Part shown: piece after piece, positions 54,476 through 64,000 of the stretch
Layout of the letters: the number at the start of each line of letters is the position of its first letter
How positions within the stretch are numbered: the first letter of the stretch is position 1
Assembly: GCA_030374805.1 (NCBI GenBank)
Contig: JARGSG010000005.1
Span: 496,001 to 560,000 of the forward strand
Length of the DNA stretch: 64,000 nucleotides
Source: Gracilaria gracilis
Lineage: Eukaryota; Rhodophyta; Florideophyceae; Gracilariales; Gracilariaceae
Direction of reading: 5' to 3'
The notes under the pieces: generated by a model
Seen by the model: only the letters and a program-made list of their open reading frames with translations
Told to the model about the DNA's origin: nothing
The model's database searches: none
Position numbers and translations under genes: made by a program

Positions 54476-57288
54476 TTATTGCCACTTTAGAAACTTCTCA
54501 CGCTCCCTGTCGAATATTTGGGGTTCCAAATGGACCAAGTCCTCAAACGATTTCTTGAAATCCGGTTCAGAGTCTTTCCAGTATTTTGATGATACAGAGG
54601 CTAATGTTGCGGACCTGTCGCAATTTCTTCTCTCCACGGCAAGTTTCTTTCTCATTTCTTCCACCTGCAGGGGATTCTGGCGAAAAATCTGATAGGCATT
54701 TCTTGGACCACATGGGCTTCTTCTCATACGCGCTTTGCTCTCTTTCAAATACGCCCTGTATTTCTCAAGAGCAGCTTCTTCTGCCAGTGTTGCGAATGGC
54801 TGAAAGTGATGATCTACACCACTGCCTTGAAACACCCCCATCTCTTCTCTCACAGCCTTGTAGACATCCAGAACAGACACAGAAGTCCTCAGCTCTCCTT
54901 TGAGTTGCATTGAACGCTTCATCACAGCGTTGAATGCACACGTCCCTCTCACAAGGGAAAAGGGTGATTCTTCATACGTATCCTTGAACTTGTAATGTGG
55001 CATCATTGTACGTGGCAGAAGTTTGGAAATAGCGTTCACAAAGTTGAGGGGAGGATACCTGGCAGGCAGCGCTGCGTTTTGTATGTGGCCCGACGCCTTT
55101 ATTGACACAGTGCGAGCAACCCAATTCTCTAGTGCAATTATGACGTCTTCGCCTCCCTCCCATGTTTCAGAGTATCCTGGGGGCCACAGTCGGCTTGCGA
55201 TAGAGGCAATTCCCTGTAAGAGAGGAATCTTATTTCGGATCCTGAACGCATTATGACCTACCACATTTGCAGTTCGCAAAGACACAACGCCGTCGCCGCT
55301 AGCGGCAAAGGGGTGAGAGAAGGAAATTGAGAGAATGCCTCCGTCCATACATATATTCATACATCCGTTTCTCTCAGTCGTTCTGAGTTTTGCCGAGGGA
55401 ATATCGATTGGCAGCTGATTGAATGGAATTTCTGATAGCCTGTCCCGAAACCGAGGCCACGAAGTAATACGGACAGTGCTCTCAAACGCCGGTAGTAGAG
55501 GCCCAATTATGCTCTGAAGCTCTTCTGAAAGAGATTGTTTTGCTTCCTGACGGCAAGCACATGCGTAGTACGGATTCATGGCCTTCCATCCGATATCGGC
55601 GGGCCTAGAAGTGGCATATCCCAACCGGTCAAGGTTTTTACTCCAGTCTATAGATGATATTGGATTAAGAACGTAGCCTTTCACCTTAGCACCATTTGAC
55701 CTCTTGACGCTTTGAAATACCCGAAGCATGTCTTCGATGGACATCATGTTCTCGTTTCTAGCACGTCGACTCCATTGACCAAACAATGAGTCGCAGAGGT
55801 ACTTACCATGCCTGTTAGCGTGGAATCCGAACAAGACAATGTCGCAGAATCCCGAATTCACGAGAAACTGCGTGGCTGCCACACATGAAAAGAAACTGCG
55901 ACCGACAGAAGCGCAATCAGACCAAACCACTTTAATGCGCTCTCCACAGCATGTTAGCAAATGATCCAGACGAACGCTTTCAAAAACCGTACCTGCTGTT
56001 TTACTTCCTGTTCCTTGATCGTGTGAGAATACTGTCGCATTCCCAGTCACTGCAGAAACGTGTCCCGTTACATCATATCGGTACCTGGTGATGTCCGCTT
56101 GGACATCCTGCACGAAATATGGAATATCCACCTTTGATTTGTCATCTTGATGCGTAACGAGGGCGGCTCTTGGTAATGAGTTCCAGCATGGGCATGTGAC
56201 TCCATGGTTGTGCCCTCCGAAGACGAACCGAGAGTTGTGCTCGTTCTTGAAATGATGCACCAACTGTTTTAAGTGTGCACGGGTTTTCGCATCCCAACCC
56301 ACGTGCTCCTCCAAACAACTGCGAGCCTCTTGCAGTTTAGCTTCTTTTTGTAGACGTACGTCCACGCTCATCTCAGAATGTGAAAGTTTTAGTTCCATTT
56401 CGAGCGCACATGCCTCAAGATCCAATCTCTGGATATTGAGCAGCAATTATGATCCGCTTTTGGAAAGCTCACCTGCCCATCTCGCTGAGCCAGGTACTGT
56501 TCAAAAGTTCTTCCGAATCTGGAAAAAGACACAGTTCCAATCTCCGACCCAAACTGCGTGTACAGTTGCCTGTGAAGTAAAGACTAAATTTTCTCATAAG
56601 TGTTTATGGAGGGATCATAAAACCGGAACGTGACACAGCCATCTGCTGCAGAGGGGTCCGCCCGCGTGGCCATATCTAGCGTTCGACATATGCTGTTGCG
56701 TAATTCCTGCGATATTCTATTTCCTGGATGATTCGTGGCCGAGAAACGTTTCATCCCATGAGCAGGGGCCCTTCTTTTCAGTAAAAGACGATGTGGGAAA
56801 TGAATAAGGTCCTGTACAACATTTCTCTCGCGAGCAACACGACGAGAACAAACAGCAAAAATCTGTGAGATTGCATCATCACATTCCTTTCGATCTGTAT
56901 TAGAGACAGGCTCAAAAAGGAAATCAATTAGAAATTCGTTCTCCTCTTCGTATGGTTTCAAAGAGTGCGATAGTTTTGAAAACTTCTGAAACAGTACCTC
57001 CAGGTGTATAGTACTACACCCACAAAAACAATGATCATCACATCCACAATTGTACACTGACAACATTGAGATTGGTACATACCCTTCTCGTCTTCCAACT
57101 CGACGTTGCATTCTCTGACGAGCTCCAGACATGTCCAGAATTGCCGTGCTATAGTTCTGATGATTGACAGGACTACGTCTTCGTTTGTATAGAAAACTAA
57201 GAGAAAAACCTAAGATATATTTCACAGAGCAAACACATAGTCTTCCTGATATTCCATCAGCCGATTCACGGCCTAGCGGAAAGGGCAA
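54476..57288 (-). pseudogene. Putative RNase-H-fold transposase with C-terminal HMG box
   Basis: The N-terminal frame (57288-56584) has a Cys cluster (YNCGCDDHCFCGCST) and a helical region. One TAG (YEKI*SLL) and one frameshift near 56450 lead into an intact 656-codon frame. After a coiled segment and a Cys/His pair (HNHGVTCPCW) come KVVWSDCASVGRSFF and FGFHANRHGKYLCDSLFGQW. This resembles the D...HGKxxxD..FG signature of DUF7869-like transposases (RNase-H fold). A unique middle region contains RGTCAFNAVMKRSMQLKG. The last 85 residues form a recognisable HMG box (GPRNAYQIFRQN, SSKYWKDSEPDFKKSFEDL, FDREREKFLKW). No superfamily I know joins these parts. No terminal repeats identified. Confidence 0.7.
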
Positions 57289-57365
57289 ACTACGTGAAAC
57301 AAACAGGGCAAATTCGCTGAGACTTTTTCCTCCTTATAACCCCTGAGAGTCAGAACTATTGCCAC

Positions 57366-57740
57366 ATGGTGTCGGATTTACCAGTAGTCGTGATCGAAGA
57401 TTGTTTGCGGTTTCATGAATTTATCGAATTTCGGCGAAGAATTATGGCGCAGCACCCATTGCTAGGAAAGCAAAACAGAGCGATTCGCAACAAGACCATA
57501 CTGATGGTGGAAGACAATCTCTAAAGAGTTCATAAGATTGCGATGCTAAGTACTGTAGATCTAGTAAAATGTCTGAACCTTCATGGGTTCCAAAAAGGCC
57601 GGCATCTTTTTCTGTGCTTGCTCGAGTTCGTGACACAAGACGAAGACAGTTTTAAGGAACGTCTAGCCACAAAAATCCTAGTCGTAAGGAAACGGAGTTT
57701 TTCTGTTGTGTTGGCTCAGTGTGGAAATCTATTTCATTGA
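57366..57740 (+). pseudogene. Short decayed coding frame
   Basis: One frame of about 124 codons is broken only by a TAA (VEDNL*RVHK). It begins MVSDLPVVVIEDCLRFHEF and continues AMLSTVDLVKCLNLHGFQ and FKERLATKILVVRKRSFSV. It looks coding but I do not recognise it. It is possibly transposon-derived. Confidence 0.35.
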
Positions 57741-58307
57741 AACTCTCAATTATGTGTTGAATACGCGTAGTCCAGTGATGACGTATAATTTCTGCAGCCC
57801 ATGGCTGAGGAACGTCCGTCATGTTTGCGACGAAAGAAGAACAGTTTCAGACATAAGAGGCAGGCGAGCTCGTTGACGTCTGTGGGTGTTGCACAGAACG
57901 AAAGGCGATAATCAAGAGTAATCGCATTGCTGTGACAGGTTTTCATGTTGCATATGTTTGCCAGATGCAATATCTGTACAGAATAATGTTTTGGTCATGA
58001 CTGTTAGAGTGACATTAAGTTTCATACATTTACATGCCCCCGACATTGGGGTCATCCAGGAAAAGCTATAGTGAGAGAATCACAAACGGTGGCGAATAGG
58101 AAGGCGCCAAACCGAATTTCAAGTTGTCTCAGATTGTCATTCTGGAGCGGGATCGACAACCCCGATCCATAGTGACAGACGTAACTTGAAAGTAAGTTTG
58201 GTACTCTTAACGCTCTTTATTTACATACAACTCTACTAACGTCCGTACTACCAACTTCGTTCTGTAACGAAAAATGAACGAGCACCATGATGAAGGACAT
58301 GCGTTAT
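57741..58307. other. Spacer
   Basis: No gene seen; the left flank of the chromovirus ends in the target duplicate CGTTA. Confidence 0.6.
58303..58307 (+). repeat. Target site duplication, left
   Basis: CGTTA, identical to 63643-63647 on the other side of the element. Confidence 0.9.
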
Positions 58308-58550
58308 GTGACAAAGTAGTATGTACTACAAGCTGCTGTCTTCTTTAGTCATGACCTCTGTAGCGGCGCGTGACCTTCAAGCTAGGTTCGGTCACAGTTG
58401 CTCTCTGTTTCAACTGCAAGCCTGCTTTGAGGCGCAGTATAAATAAAGAGGTACGACCTGGACTGCTCCTCTTGCGTGGAGAGCAGCCAGCCACGACCCA
58501 ACATCTCATCATCTTCCCGTATCATACAGTGCACTCGCCTCTGTATTACA
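58308..58550 (+). repeat. 5' LTR
   Basis: 243 bp, TGTGACAAAG...CTGTATTACA. It contains a TATA box (CAGTATAAATAAAG, about 58435) that probably starts the genomic RNA about 30 bp downstream. Confidence 0.95.
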
Positions 58551-58552
58551 TT

Positions 58553-58560
58553 TGGTAGCA
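58553..58560 (+). promoter_or_regulatory. Primer-binding site (initiator tRNA-Met type)
   Basis: TGGTAGCA, two bases after the LTR, is complementary to a tRNA 3' end TGCTACCA. This is the initiator tRNA-Met end in many eukaryotes. Only 8 bases match. Confidence 0.6.
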
Positions 58561-58627
58561 TCGCCTTTCGTTCCTCACCGCTGGAACGCATCACAACATC
58601 TTTCCTTTCACTGCTGCGTGTCCCAAG

Positions 58628-59914
58628 ATGCCGCTAGCCTGCCAGTCGAAACTTGGCCGCCGCGTTCCCACACCCACGCCGCCGTCCCAAGCAGCTTCGT
58701 CCCGTCGTTCGCCGTCTCTCCCGCCAGAACCACCACAGGTTTCAGCCGTCCCTGCCGAAGCACCGCCAGCAACCCAGTCGCTCTCTCACATGAGTCCAGC
58801 AGCTCTCCCCTTGGCGCAGATCAGCCACTCGAATTCAGAAGCTCCTGTCCCCGCCAATACAGGTAACACTGCTGCAATCAACGTTGCTTCTAACCACACG
58901 ACATCTCCTCCTCCCCCTGCCGCTCTTCTGTCAATGATTCAGGAACAGCAGAACACCATGGCCTTGGTAGTTTCTCAATTTCAAGCTCTCCAGAACCGCA
59001 TCGAAACTCCGCAAAGTGTTCCATCACCACAGTCTCTTACTCCAAGAGCTGGTCCGCCGGTCACAGCGTCGAATCCAACGAATCCTTCTACACCATCCCT
59101 CCTGCAGGTTCTGAAGTCCTCTAACTTTTCGACCTACCACGGCCGTGACAGCGAGCGTACATCGATCAAAGTGCGTTCTTTTGTCTCCAACGTGCGCAAA
59201 GTAACCATCCTCTGTCCTTCAATCACAGCAGCACAAGAAGTACACATTGCGTCATGCCTGCTACGTGATAACGCGGACCATTGGTTCTCCCGCACGACGC
59301 GAGAAGGAGAGAATTTTCATACCCTCGAACAACTCCAGACTGCAATGATGTCCGAATTCGTCCCTGCAAACGAGACTGCACTTGCGCGTGTCCAGCTTAT
59401 CCGTATGAAGTACAGCGATGGCTCCCTTGAGAGCCATATCACAAAGTTTCGCGAGCTCGTAGATATCTGCAACACTCCAGTCACGGAAGCGTTCACCTTC
59501 TTCCAACTCAGCCTCCCTGTTCTTTTCAAAAAGAAGCTCTCCGTCCGCTTCCCAGATGGTAGACCACCGAACATGGCCGAAGTGTACAACTTTGTGCGCA
59601 CAGTCCACATCTCGGAGAAATGGAATGAAGGATCCCAACCGTCGTCCACATCATCGAAATCAAAGACGTCGAAGAACAAAGACCGTTCGTCGAAATCAGG
59701 ATCTGGAAAGTCTACGGAACCGTCGTTGATTGGCAAGGATCTTTCTTCAGAGTGTTGGGGACCAGCCGATGTCCGCAACCCACTGGAGAATCGCATCTAC
59801 CGCGCTCACGATCGTTGCATGAAGTGTGGAAAAGGACCTTGGAGTGATTCCTCCCACCCGTGTCGACTCAACGTGGCTGGAGCCTCCGGTCACAAGAATC
59901 GCTCGAAAAACTAG
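58628..59914 (+). CDS. gag: Chromovirus Gag
   Basis: 428 codons from Met 58628. The N-terminal third is Pro/Ser/Thr-rich and probably disordered. The capsid-like Retrotrans_gag region (about residues 190-330) includes ASCLLRDNADHWFSRTTREG and FRELVDICNTPVTEAF. A Ser/Lys linker and a C-terminal zinc knuckle variant (CMKCGKGPWSDSSHPC; C-x2-C-x9-H-x-C, not the usual C-x2-C-x4-H-x4-C) follow. It forms the virus-like particle and packages RNA (known for the family). It ends at TAG 59912-59914 immediately after the frameshift heptamer. Confidence 0.92.
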   Translation: MPLACQSKLGRRVPTPTPPSQAASSRRSPSLPPEPPQVSAVPAEAPPATQSLSHMSPAALPLAQISHSNSEAPVPANTGNTAAINVASNHTTSPPPPAALLSMIQEQQNTMALVVSQFQALQNRIETPQSVPSPQSLTPRAGPPVTASNPTNPSTPSLLQVLKSSNFSTYHGRDSERTSIKVRSFVSNVRKVTILCPSITAAQEVHIASCLLRDNADHWFSRTTREGENFHTLEQLQTAMMSEFVPANETALARVQLIRMKYSDGSLESHITKFRELVDICNTPVTEAFTFFQLSLPVLFKKKLSVRFPDGRPPNMAEVYNFVRTVHISEKWNEGSQPSSTSSKSKTSKNKDRSSKSGSGKSTEPSLIGKDLSSECWGPADVRNPLENRIYRAHDRCMKCGKGPWSDSSHPCRLNVAGASGHKNRSKN

Positions 59915-59936
59915 TCGAGCCGCACGCCGGTGCGGC
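59905..59936 (+). promoter_or_regulatory. Programmed -1 ribosomal frameshift signal
   Basis: A heptamer G_AAA_AAC (59905-59911) is followed at once by the gag stop TAG. After a 7-nt spacer comes a perfect stem GCCGCAC/GTGCGGC (59919-59925, 59930-59936) with a GCCG loop. TCGA before it can also pair with TCGA at 59949-59952, extending the stem. Pol lies in the -1 frame, as this mechanism needs. The first base is G rather than the ideal A. Confidence 0.7.
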
Positions 59937-62900
59937 ACCGCTTGGCGCTCGATCGCTCCCAAAGCTTTCTGCTATCGACGCCAACCCCGTCGGCGAGATG
60001 ATGTACTCTGGCACGCTCAATGGATCTCCAGTTGCCTTTCATCTGGACCCCGGAGCTTCACATGCCTTCGTCTCGCTGAACACTGCACACTTGTGCAACC
60101 TCTCCCTGGAACCTTCCGAATACCACCTCACCGAACTTGGCAACTCAACAACTGTCCCAATTCATTTCCAGGCGACAGCTACGATCGCTCTACAGGCAGG
60201 GGAAGCCCCCGTTAAAGTCTATGTCATCGATATGAAAGACACGGATAACGGGCTTCCACTCATCACCGTCGGGCGTCAATGGCTCCAACAGGTACGACCT
60301 CACGTCGATTGGTCATCGTACAGCCTAACCATTAAGCGCGCTAATGGTTCTCAAGCGAAAGTGCTGCCACGAAACCACTCTACCTCTTCGAAGCGAGTTG
60401 ACAAACCAACGGTACCGACGATCACTTACAAGCGCATGCGCCGCCTCGTCAAGCAGCGCGGCTGTGAACTTTATGCGTTACGTCTGCGCCCTTCCACGTC
60501 CGTCGAATGCCACACCGAGCTGGCCTCTATCGTCGACGAGTTCGAGGACGTCTTCAAGGAAGAGCTACCATACGAGCTGCCTCCGCAGCGCGGACAAGAC
60601 TTTGAGATCAACCTCCGTCCGGGTGAACCCCCTCCTGTTCGACCCGTAATCAGGCTCTCTACCGCAGAGCTAGACGTACTCCGCAACACCCTAGACGGGC
60701 TCCTTCGCAAAGGACTCATTCGCCCCTCCTCCTCACCGTTTGGCGCACCTGTTTTCTTCGTCAAGAAGAAGTCCGGCGAACTACGTATGGTCTGTGACTA
60801 CCGTGCGCTGAATCGAATCACCATTCCAGACGCCACGCCTCTTCCCCTCATCGATGAGGCTCTGGACCAAGTTGCAGGAGCTACCGTTTTTTCTCAGATA
60901 GACCTCGTAGGGGCCTATCACCAGATGCGCATCAAGGAAGAAGACTGCCACAAGACCGCTATCAGGACTCGCTATGGCTCGTTCGAGTGGCGGGTACTGT
61001 GCTTCGGTCTCTGCAACGCACCAGCAGCTTTCTCGCGCCTCATCGCTTCCGCTCTACGCCATCTCAACGGACAATGCCTAGTGCTTTACCTCGACGACAT
61101 TCTTGTCTACAGCCGCTCCATGGAAGAGCACAAAGAACATCTCCGTCAGTTATTCTCCGCTTTGCGAGAGCACAAGCTGTACGCTAGACCAAGCAAGTGC
61201 TCGTTCGGAGCGAACAAAGTGGAGTATCTAGGATTCACTGTCTCAGACAAAGGAGTCTCTACGCAGGAGCGTCTTGTTTCTTCAGTACGCGACTGGCCAA
61301 CGCCCAAGAATCTGAAGAACGTGCAGCAATTCGTGGGCCTCGCCAACTTCTACCGTCGCTTCGTCAAGGGATATGCCGCGATCTTACAGCCACTCACAGA
61401 CCTTCTCCGCTCTCATACGTTTGAGTGGACGCCCTCGCAACAGTCTGCGTTTGATTCGATCAAGGCTGCCCTCACTTCTGCACCTGTTCTTGCGCATCCA
61501 GACCCTACAAAGCCGTTCGTTCTGGCCACCGACGCATCCAAGCATGCAGTTGGTGCAACTCTGTCACAGGACGGACACCCTATTGCTTACCTCTCACACC
61601 GTCTTTCTCCGTCAGAGAGCAATTGGGACACCGGGGACCAAGAGCTCTTGGCCGTGATGATCGCGCTCCGCGTGTGGGGTCCGTACCTTCGTGGACGTCG
61701 TTTTCTTCTACAGACCGACCACGACCCTATCCGCTATCTTCAATCAAAGTCAAAGCTCACCGGCCGACAATGTCGTTGGCTTGATGAGATCCAGGAACAC
61801 TCATTCGAGGTTGAACACCTCCCTGGAAAGCGCAATGTGGTACCCGACGCGCTTAGCCGCCGCCCTGACCACCTTCCCATTTTCCGCTCGCTTACCATCT
61901 GTATTCCGGATCTGCATGCCCGCGTTCGAGCACTCTACACATCCGACCCCTTGGCTCGCGACATCTTGTCCGGACCTTCAACGCAAAACAACAGTTCTCC
62001 TAGGTCACGCCGTATATCCACAAACTTCTCTGTCTGCGACGGAATAATATACTGGGCAGGCACTGGTTCTCTTCGCCTGTACATCCCTGAAGGCATCCTC
62101 CGTGACGAGCTCACAGGCTATTTCCACGGTATCGGTCATGTCGGCGCAGACAAGACATACTTCAACGCAGCTCGAAGTGTTTATTGGCCACAAATGTACC
62201 GCTACATTTTGCGCTTTGTACGTCAGTGCCGCAGTTGCCAGTCGAACAAGCCAGTCTGCAAACCACCGCAAGGACTTCTGCAACCGTTACCAATCCCCAA
62301 TCGCTGCTGGGAGATCGTCACCTTCGATTTTCTCACCGAACTTCCCACCACTTGCAATGGGTACGATGCCATCCTAGTAATTGTGGACAAACTCTCCAAA
62401 CAGTCCATATTTGTCCCGACGAAGAAGACTGCCAGCGCTCAAGACACCGCATTTCTCTTCGAATATCACCTCTTCGCCAAACACGGAGTTCCCCACACCT
62501 TGGTATCGGACAGAGACCCCAAGGTAGCATCAAGGTTTTGGAAAACTCTCACTCAACTTCTGAATGTACGAAGCAATACATCGACGGCCGACCATCCCCA
62601 AACGGACGGCCAATCCGAGAACCTAATCCGCACTCTGTCTGCTATGCTTCGCTCGTTAATACAGGCCGCACCTTCGGATTGGGACACCATGCTCCCTACT
62701 CTCGAGTTTGAATATAACACCTCGCGTCACAGCAGCACTCGGCTTTCCCCCTTTGAAGTCGCTCTTGGCTACAATCCACACACACCAGTTACTCGTACCC
62801 TTGGACAATGTTCCGATCGTTCTCAGTCAGCTGACGACTACGTTAGCAGACGACAGGCGATGGTCACTCTGGCGCGCGAACACCTGGCAAAGGCCAGCTG

Positions 62901-63411
62901 CAATCAGAAGTTTTATGCTGACCGCAGTCGCCGCGATGTATCCTTTGAACCAGGAATGCTTGTCCTTCTCCGCGCTGATAATCTCTCACTTACACGCCGC
63001 TCGTCGCTTCCGAAGAAGTGGCAACCTCGTTTTATCGGCCCCTTTCGTATACAAGAACGTCTTGGGTCAGTAACCTATCGTATCGAGTTACCATGTACCA
63101 TGCGACGCGCGCATAACGTCTTCCATGTCGCGAAGCTCCGCTTGTTTCACGATGATAACAAGGGCCCGTTAGATATCGTGATCGACAACGACGGTGCAAT
63201 CGAACAGGAAGTCGAAGAGATTATTGCGCGCAAACGCTTTAATCGACGTGTCTTTTACTTAGTTCGCTTCGTTGGCGAATCGTCCGAGGACGCAGCCTGG
63301 CTACCGCGTACAGCTCTCCGCAATTGTGCCGAATCTCTCAAGAACTTTTTGGCTACTCAGGCTTCGACGAGGACGTCTTTAGCCAAAGACCGGGCGAATG
63401 TGACAAAGTAG
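59911..63411 (+). CDS. pol: Chromovirus Pol (PR-RT-RH-IN-chromodomain)
   Basis: About 1,165 codons in the -1 frame of gag, open from 59860 and entered by frameshift near 59911. Protease: FHLDPGASHAFVS (DPG instead of DSG). Reverse transcriptase: LVLYLDDILVYSRS with the YLDD catalytic pair. RNase H: FVLATDASKHAVGATLSQ and the final PDALSRR. Integrase: HHCC zinc module (GHVGADKTYF..., CRSCQSNK) and core residues Asp in VTFDFLTELP, Asp in VSDRDPKVAS, Glu in DGQSENLIRTL. C-terminal chromodomain (EVEEIIARKRFNRR, YLVRFVGESSEDAAWLP). No stops or frameshifts. The TAG stop lies 13 bp inside the 3' LTR. Confidence 0.95.
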   Translation, partial: LVEPHAGAAPLGARSLPKLSAIDANPVGEMMYSGTLNGSPVAFHLDPGASHAFVSLNTAHLCNLSLEPSEYHLTELGNSTTVPIHFQATATIALQAGEAPVKVYVIDMKDTDNGLPLITVGRQWLQQVRPHVDWSSYSLTIKRANGSQAKVLPRNHSTSSKRVDKPTVPTITYKRMRRLVKQRGCELYALRLRPSTSVECHTELASIVDEFEDVFKEELPYELPPQRGQDFEINLRPGEPPPVRPVIRLSTAELDVLRNTLDGLLRKGLIRPSSSPFGAPVFFVKKKSGELRMVCDYRALNRITIPDATPLPLIDEALDQVAGATVFSQIDLVGAYHQMRIKEEDCHKTAIRTRYGSFEWRVLCFGLCNAPAAFSRLIASALRHLNGQCLVLYLDDILVYSRSMEEHKEHLRQLFSALREHKLYARPSKCSFGANKVEYLGFTVSDKGVSTQERLVSSVRDWPTPKNLKNVQQFVGLANFYRRFVKGYAAILQPLTDLLRSHTFEWTPSQQSAFDSIKAALTSAPVLAHPDPTKPFVLATDASKHAVGATLSQDGHPIAYLSHRLSPSESNWDTGDQELLAVMIALRVWGPYLRGRRFLLQTDHDPIRYLQSKSKLTGRQCRWLDEIQEHSFEVEHLPGKRNVVPDALSRRPDHLPIFRSLTICIPDLHARVRALYTSDPLARDILSGPSTQNNSSPRSRRISTNFSVCDGIIYWAGTGSLRLYIPEGILRDELTGYFHGIGHVGADKTYFNAARSVYWPQMYRYILRFVRQCRSCQSNKPVCKPPQGLLQPLPIPNRCWEIVTFDFLTELPTTCNGYDAILVIVDKLSKQSIFVPTKKTASAQDTAFLFEYHLFAKHGVPHTLVSDRDPKVASRFWKTLTQLLNVRSNTSTADHPQTDGQSENLIRTLSAMLRSLIQAAPSDWDTMLPTLEFEYNTSRHSSTRLSPFEVALGYNPHTPVTRTLGQCSDRSQSADDYVSRRQAMVTLAREHLAKASCNQKFYADRSRRDVSFEPGMLVLLRADNLSLTRRSSLPKKWQPRFIGPFRIQERLGSVTYRIELPCTMRRAHNVFHVAKLRLFHDDNKGPLDIVIDNDGAIEQEVEEIIARKRFNRRVFYLVRFVGESSEDAAWLPRTALRNCAESLKNFLATQASTRTSLAKDRANVTK

Positions 63412-63642
63412 TATGTACTACAAGCTGCTGTCTTCTTTAGTCATGACCTCTGTAGCGGCGCGTGACCTTCAAGCTAGGTTCGGTCACAGTTGCTCTCTGT
63501 TTCAACTGCAAGCCTGCTTTGAGGCGCAGTATAAATAAAGAGGTACGACCTGGACTGCTCCTCTTGCGTGGAGAGCAGCCAGCCACGACCCAACATCTCA
63601 TCATCTTCCCGTATCATACAGTGCACTCGCCTCTGTATTACA
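63399..63642 (+). repeat. 3' LTR
   Basis: 244 bp, matching 58308-58550 except for one extra base. The pol stop codon (63409-63411) lies inside it. The upstream polypurine tract is weak (AAAGACCGGGCGAA). Confidence 0.95.
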
Positions 63643-63647
63643 CGTTA
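63643..63647 (+). repeat. Target site duplication, right
   Basis: CGTTA, matching 58303-58307. Confidence 0.9.
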
Positions 63648-64000
63648 TCTCCAGATATGGCTCCTGCTCTGCGAGTGCACGGCTGGTTTCATGTTCATTT
63701 CCGTCCCGTTTTTCTTTCACTCTCCGCCTTCACGCCGACGCATATCAAAGACGAGAAAGTATCACAGACAAGCACTAAGTAATCCAATCCTCGCAAACTG
63801 TTCGACTCTCTGGTACCAATTGCTCTCCTGTGGTGGTGAAGATGACTTTGTGACGGCGTTGAATATCACGAAACCACAGCTAACCTCCATACTCCTCCCA
63901 CAGTTCCAGAAAATGTTGGGCATGCAGCCAATGCGGTTTCCATACGCAAACCAAAACTCAAGAAGGGGCCGGAAGCCGCAGCTCCGTACAGTTGATATAC
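63648..64000. other. Right flank
   Basis: No gene seen; the sequence runs off the window edge. Confidence 0.5.

Larger units (their letters stand above)
58308..63642 (+). mobile_element. Complete Ty3/gypsy chromovirus retrotransposon
   Basis: 5.3 kb with LTRs (58308-58550, 63399-63642) starting TG and ending CA. A 5-bp target duplication, primer-binding site, gag, and a pol in protease, reverse transcriptase, RNase H, integrase, chromodomain order are all present. The LTRs look identical except for one missing base in the left copy, so insertion is recent. Both ORFs are intact, so the copy may be active. The chromodomain may steer integration to heterochromatin (known for chromoviruses). Confidence 0.95.

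Noticed and set aside
1..64000. Stop-codon reassignment or read-through explaining in-frame stops
   Set aside because: Intact genes in the window end with TAA, TAG and TGA alike, and the interrupted genes also carry frameshifts and deletions. Ordinary decay fits better.

Overview
This window is nuclear DNA of a eukaryote with compact, apparently intronless genes set in long transposon-rich spacers. There are no bacterial operons or Shine-Dalgarno sites. Genes for secreted proteins have TATA boxes about 80-130 bp upstream of a plausible ATG. The pseudogenes are of eukaryotic housekeeping genes (RPB2, Rab6, BCS1-like). Intron poverty, the transposon mix (chromovirus, copia-order element, Harbinger, pogo, piggyBac-like) and the extracellular-matrix-like proteins suggest a multicellular red alga (florideophyte, Chondrus-like). 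This is inference; an oomycete or other intron-poor eukaryote is not excluded.

Layout. 1-13 kb is a transposon and pseudogene zone: a copia-order retroelement running off the left edge, an inverted promoter repeat, a Rab6 C-terminal fragment, two decayed Harbinger-type (DDE_Tnp_4) transposases and a long, broken, 5'-truncated RPB2 copy. 13-20 kb is a gene island: two secreted Cys-containing proteins, a secreted beta-propeller protein of a mainly prokaryotic family (PF09826) and a Cys-rich secreted protein. 20-26 kb holds a tRNA-like Pol III unit, a long hairpin and a GC-rich island with a giant GGX-repeat secreted protein. 25.7-27.5 kb is an F-box/LRR-like gene. 29-33 kb has an orphan ORF and a proteinase-K-like subtilase. 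34.7-36.2 kb is a dead BCS1-type AAA ATPase interrupted by palindromes. 36.8-47.3 kb carries a secreted Thr/Pro-linker protein, a CotH-kinase gene broken by one base, a lysine/phenylalanine/proline-repeat secreted peptide and a secreted protein made of a duplicated six-cysteine domain. 48-57.8 kb is again transposon-derived: pogo, piggyBac-like, and an unusual transposase-like gene ending in an HMG box, facing a second unknown ORF. 58.3-63.6 kb is a complete Ty3/gypsy chromovirus with near-identical LTRs, a perfect 5-bp target duplication and a visible -1 frameshift signal.

The intact genes read mostly as an extracellular toolkit: matrix-type repeat proteins, Cys-rich secreted proteins and a subtilase. 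They share no obvious pathway. The best candidates for undescribed biology are the HMG-box transposase element, the duplicated six-Cys domain, the KFPxK peptide, the GGX protein and a dispersed motif-plus-hairpin element.
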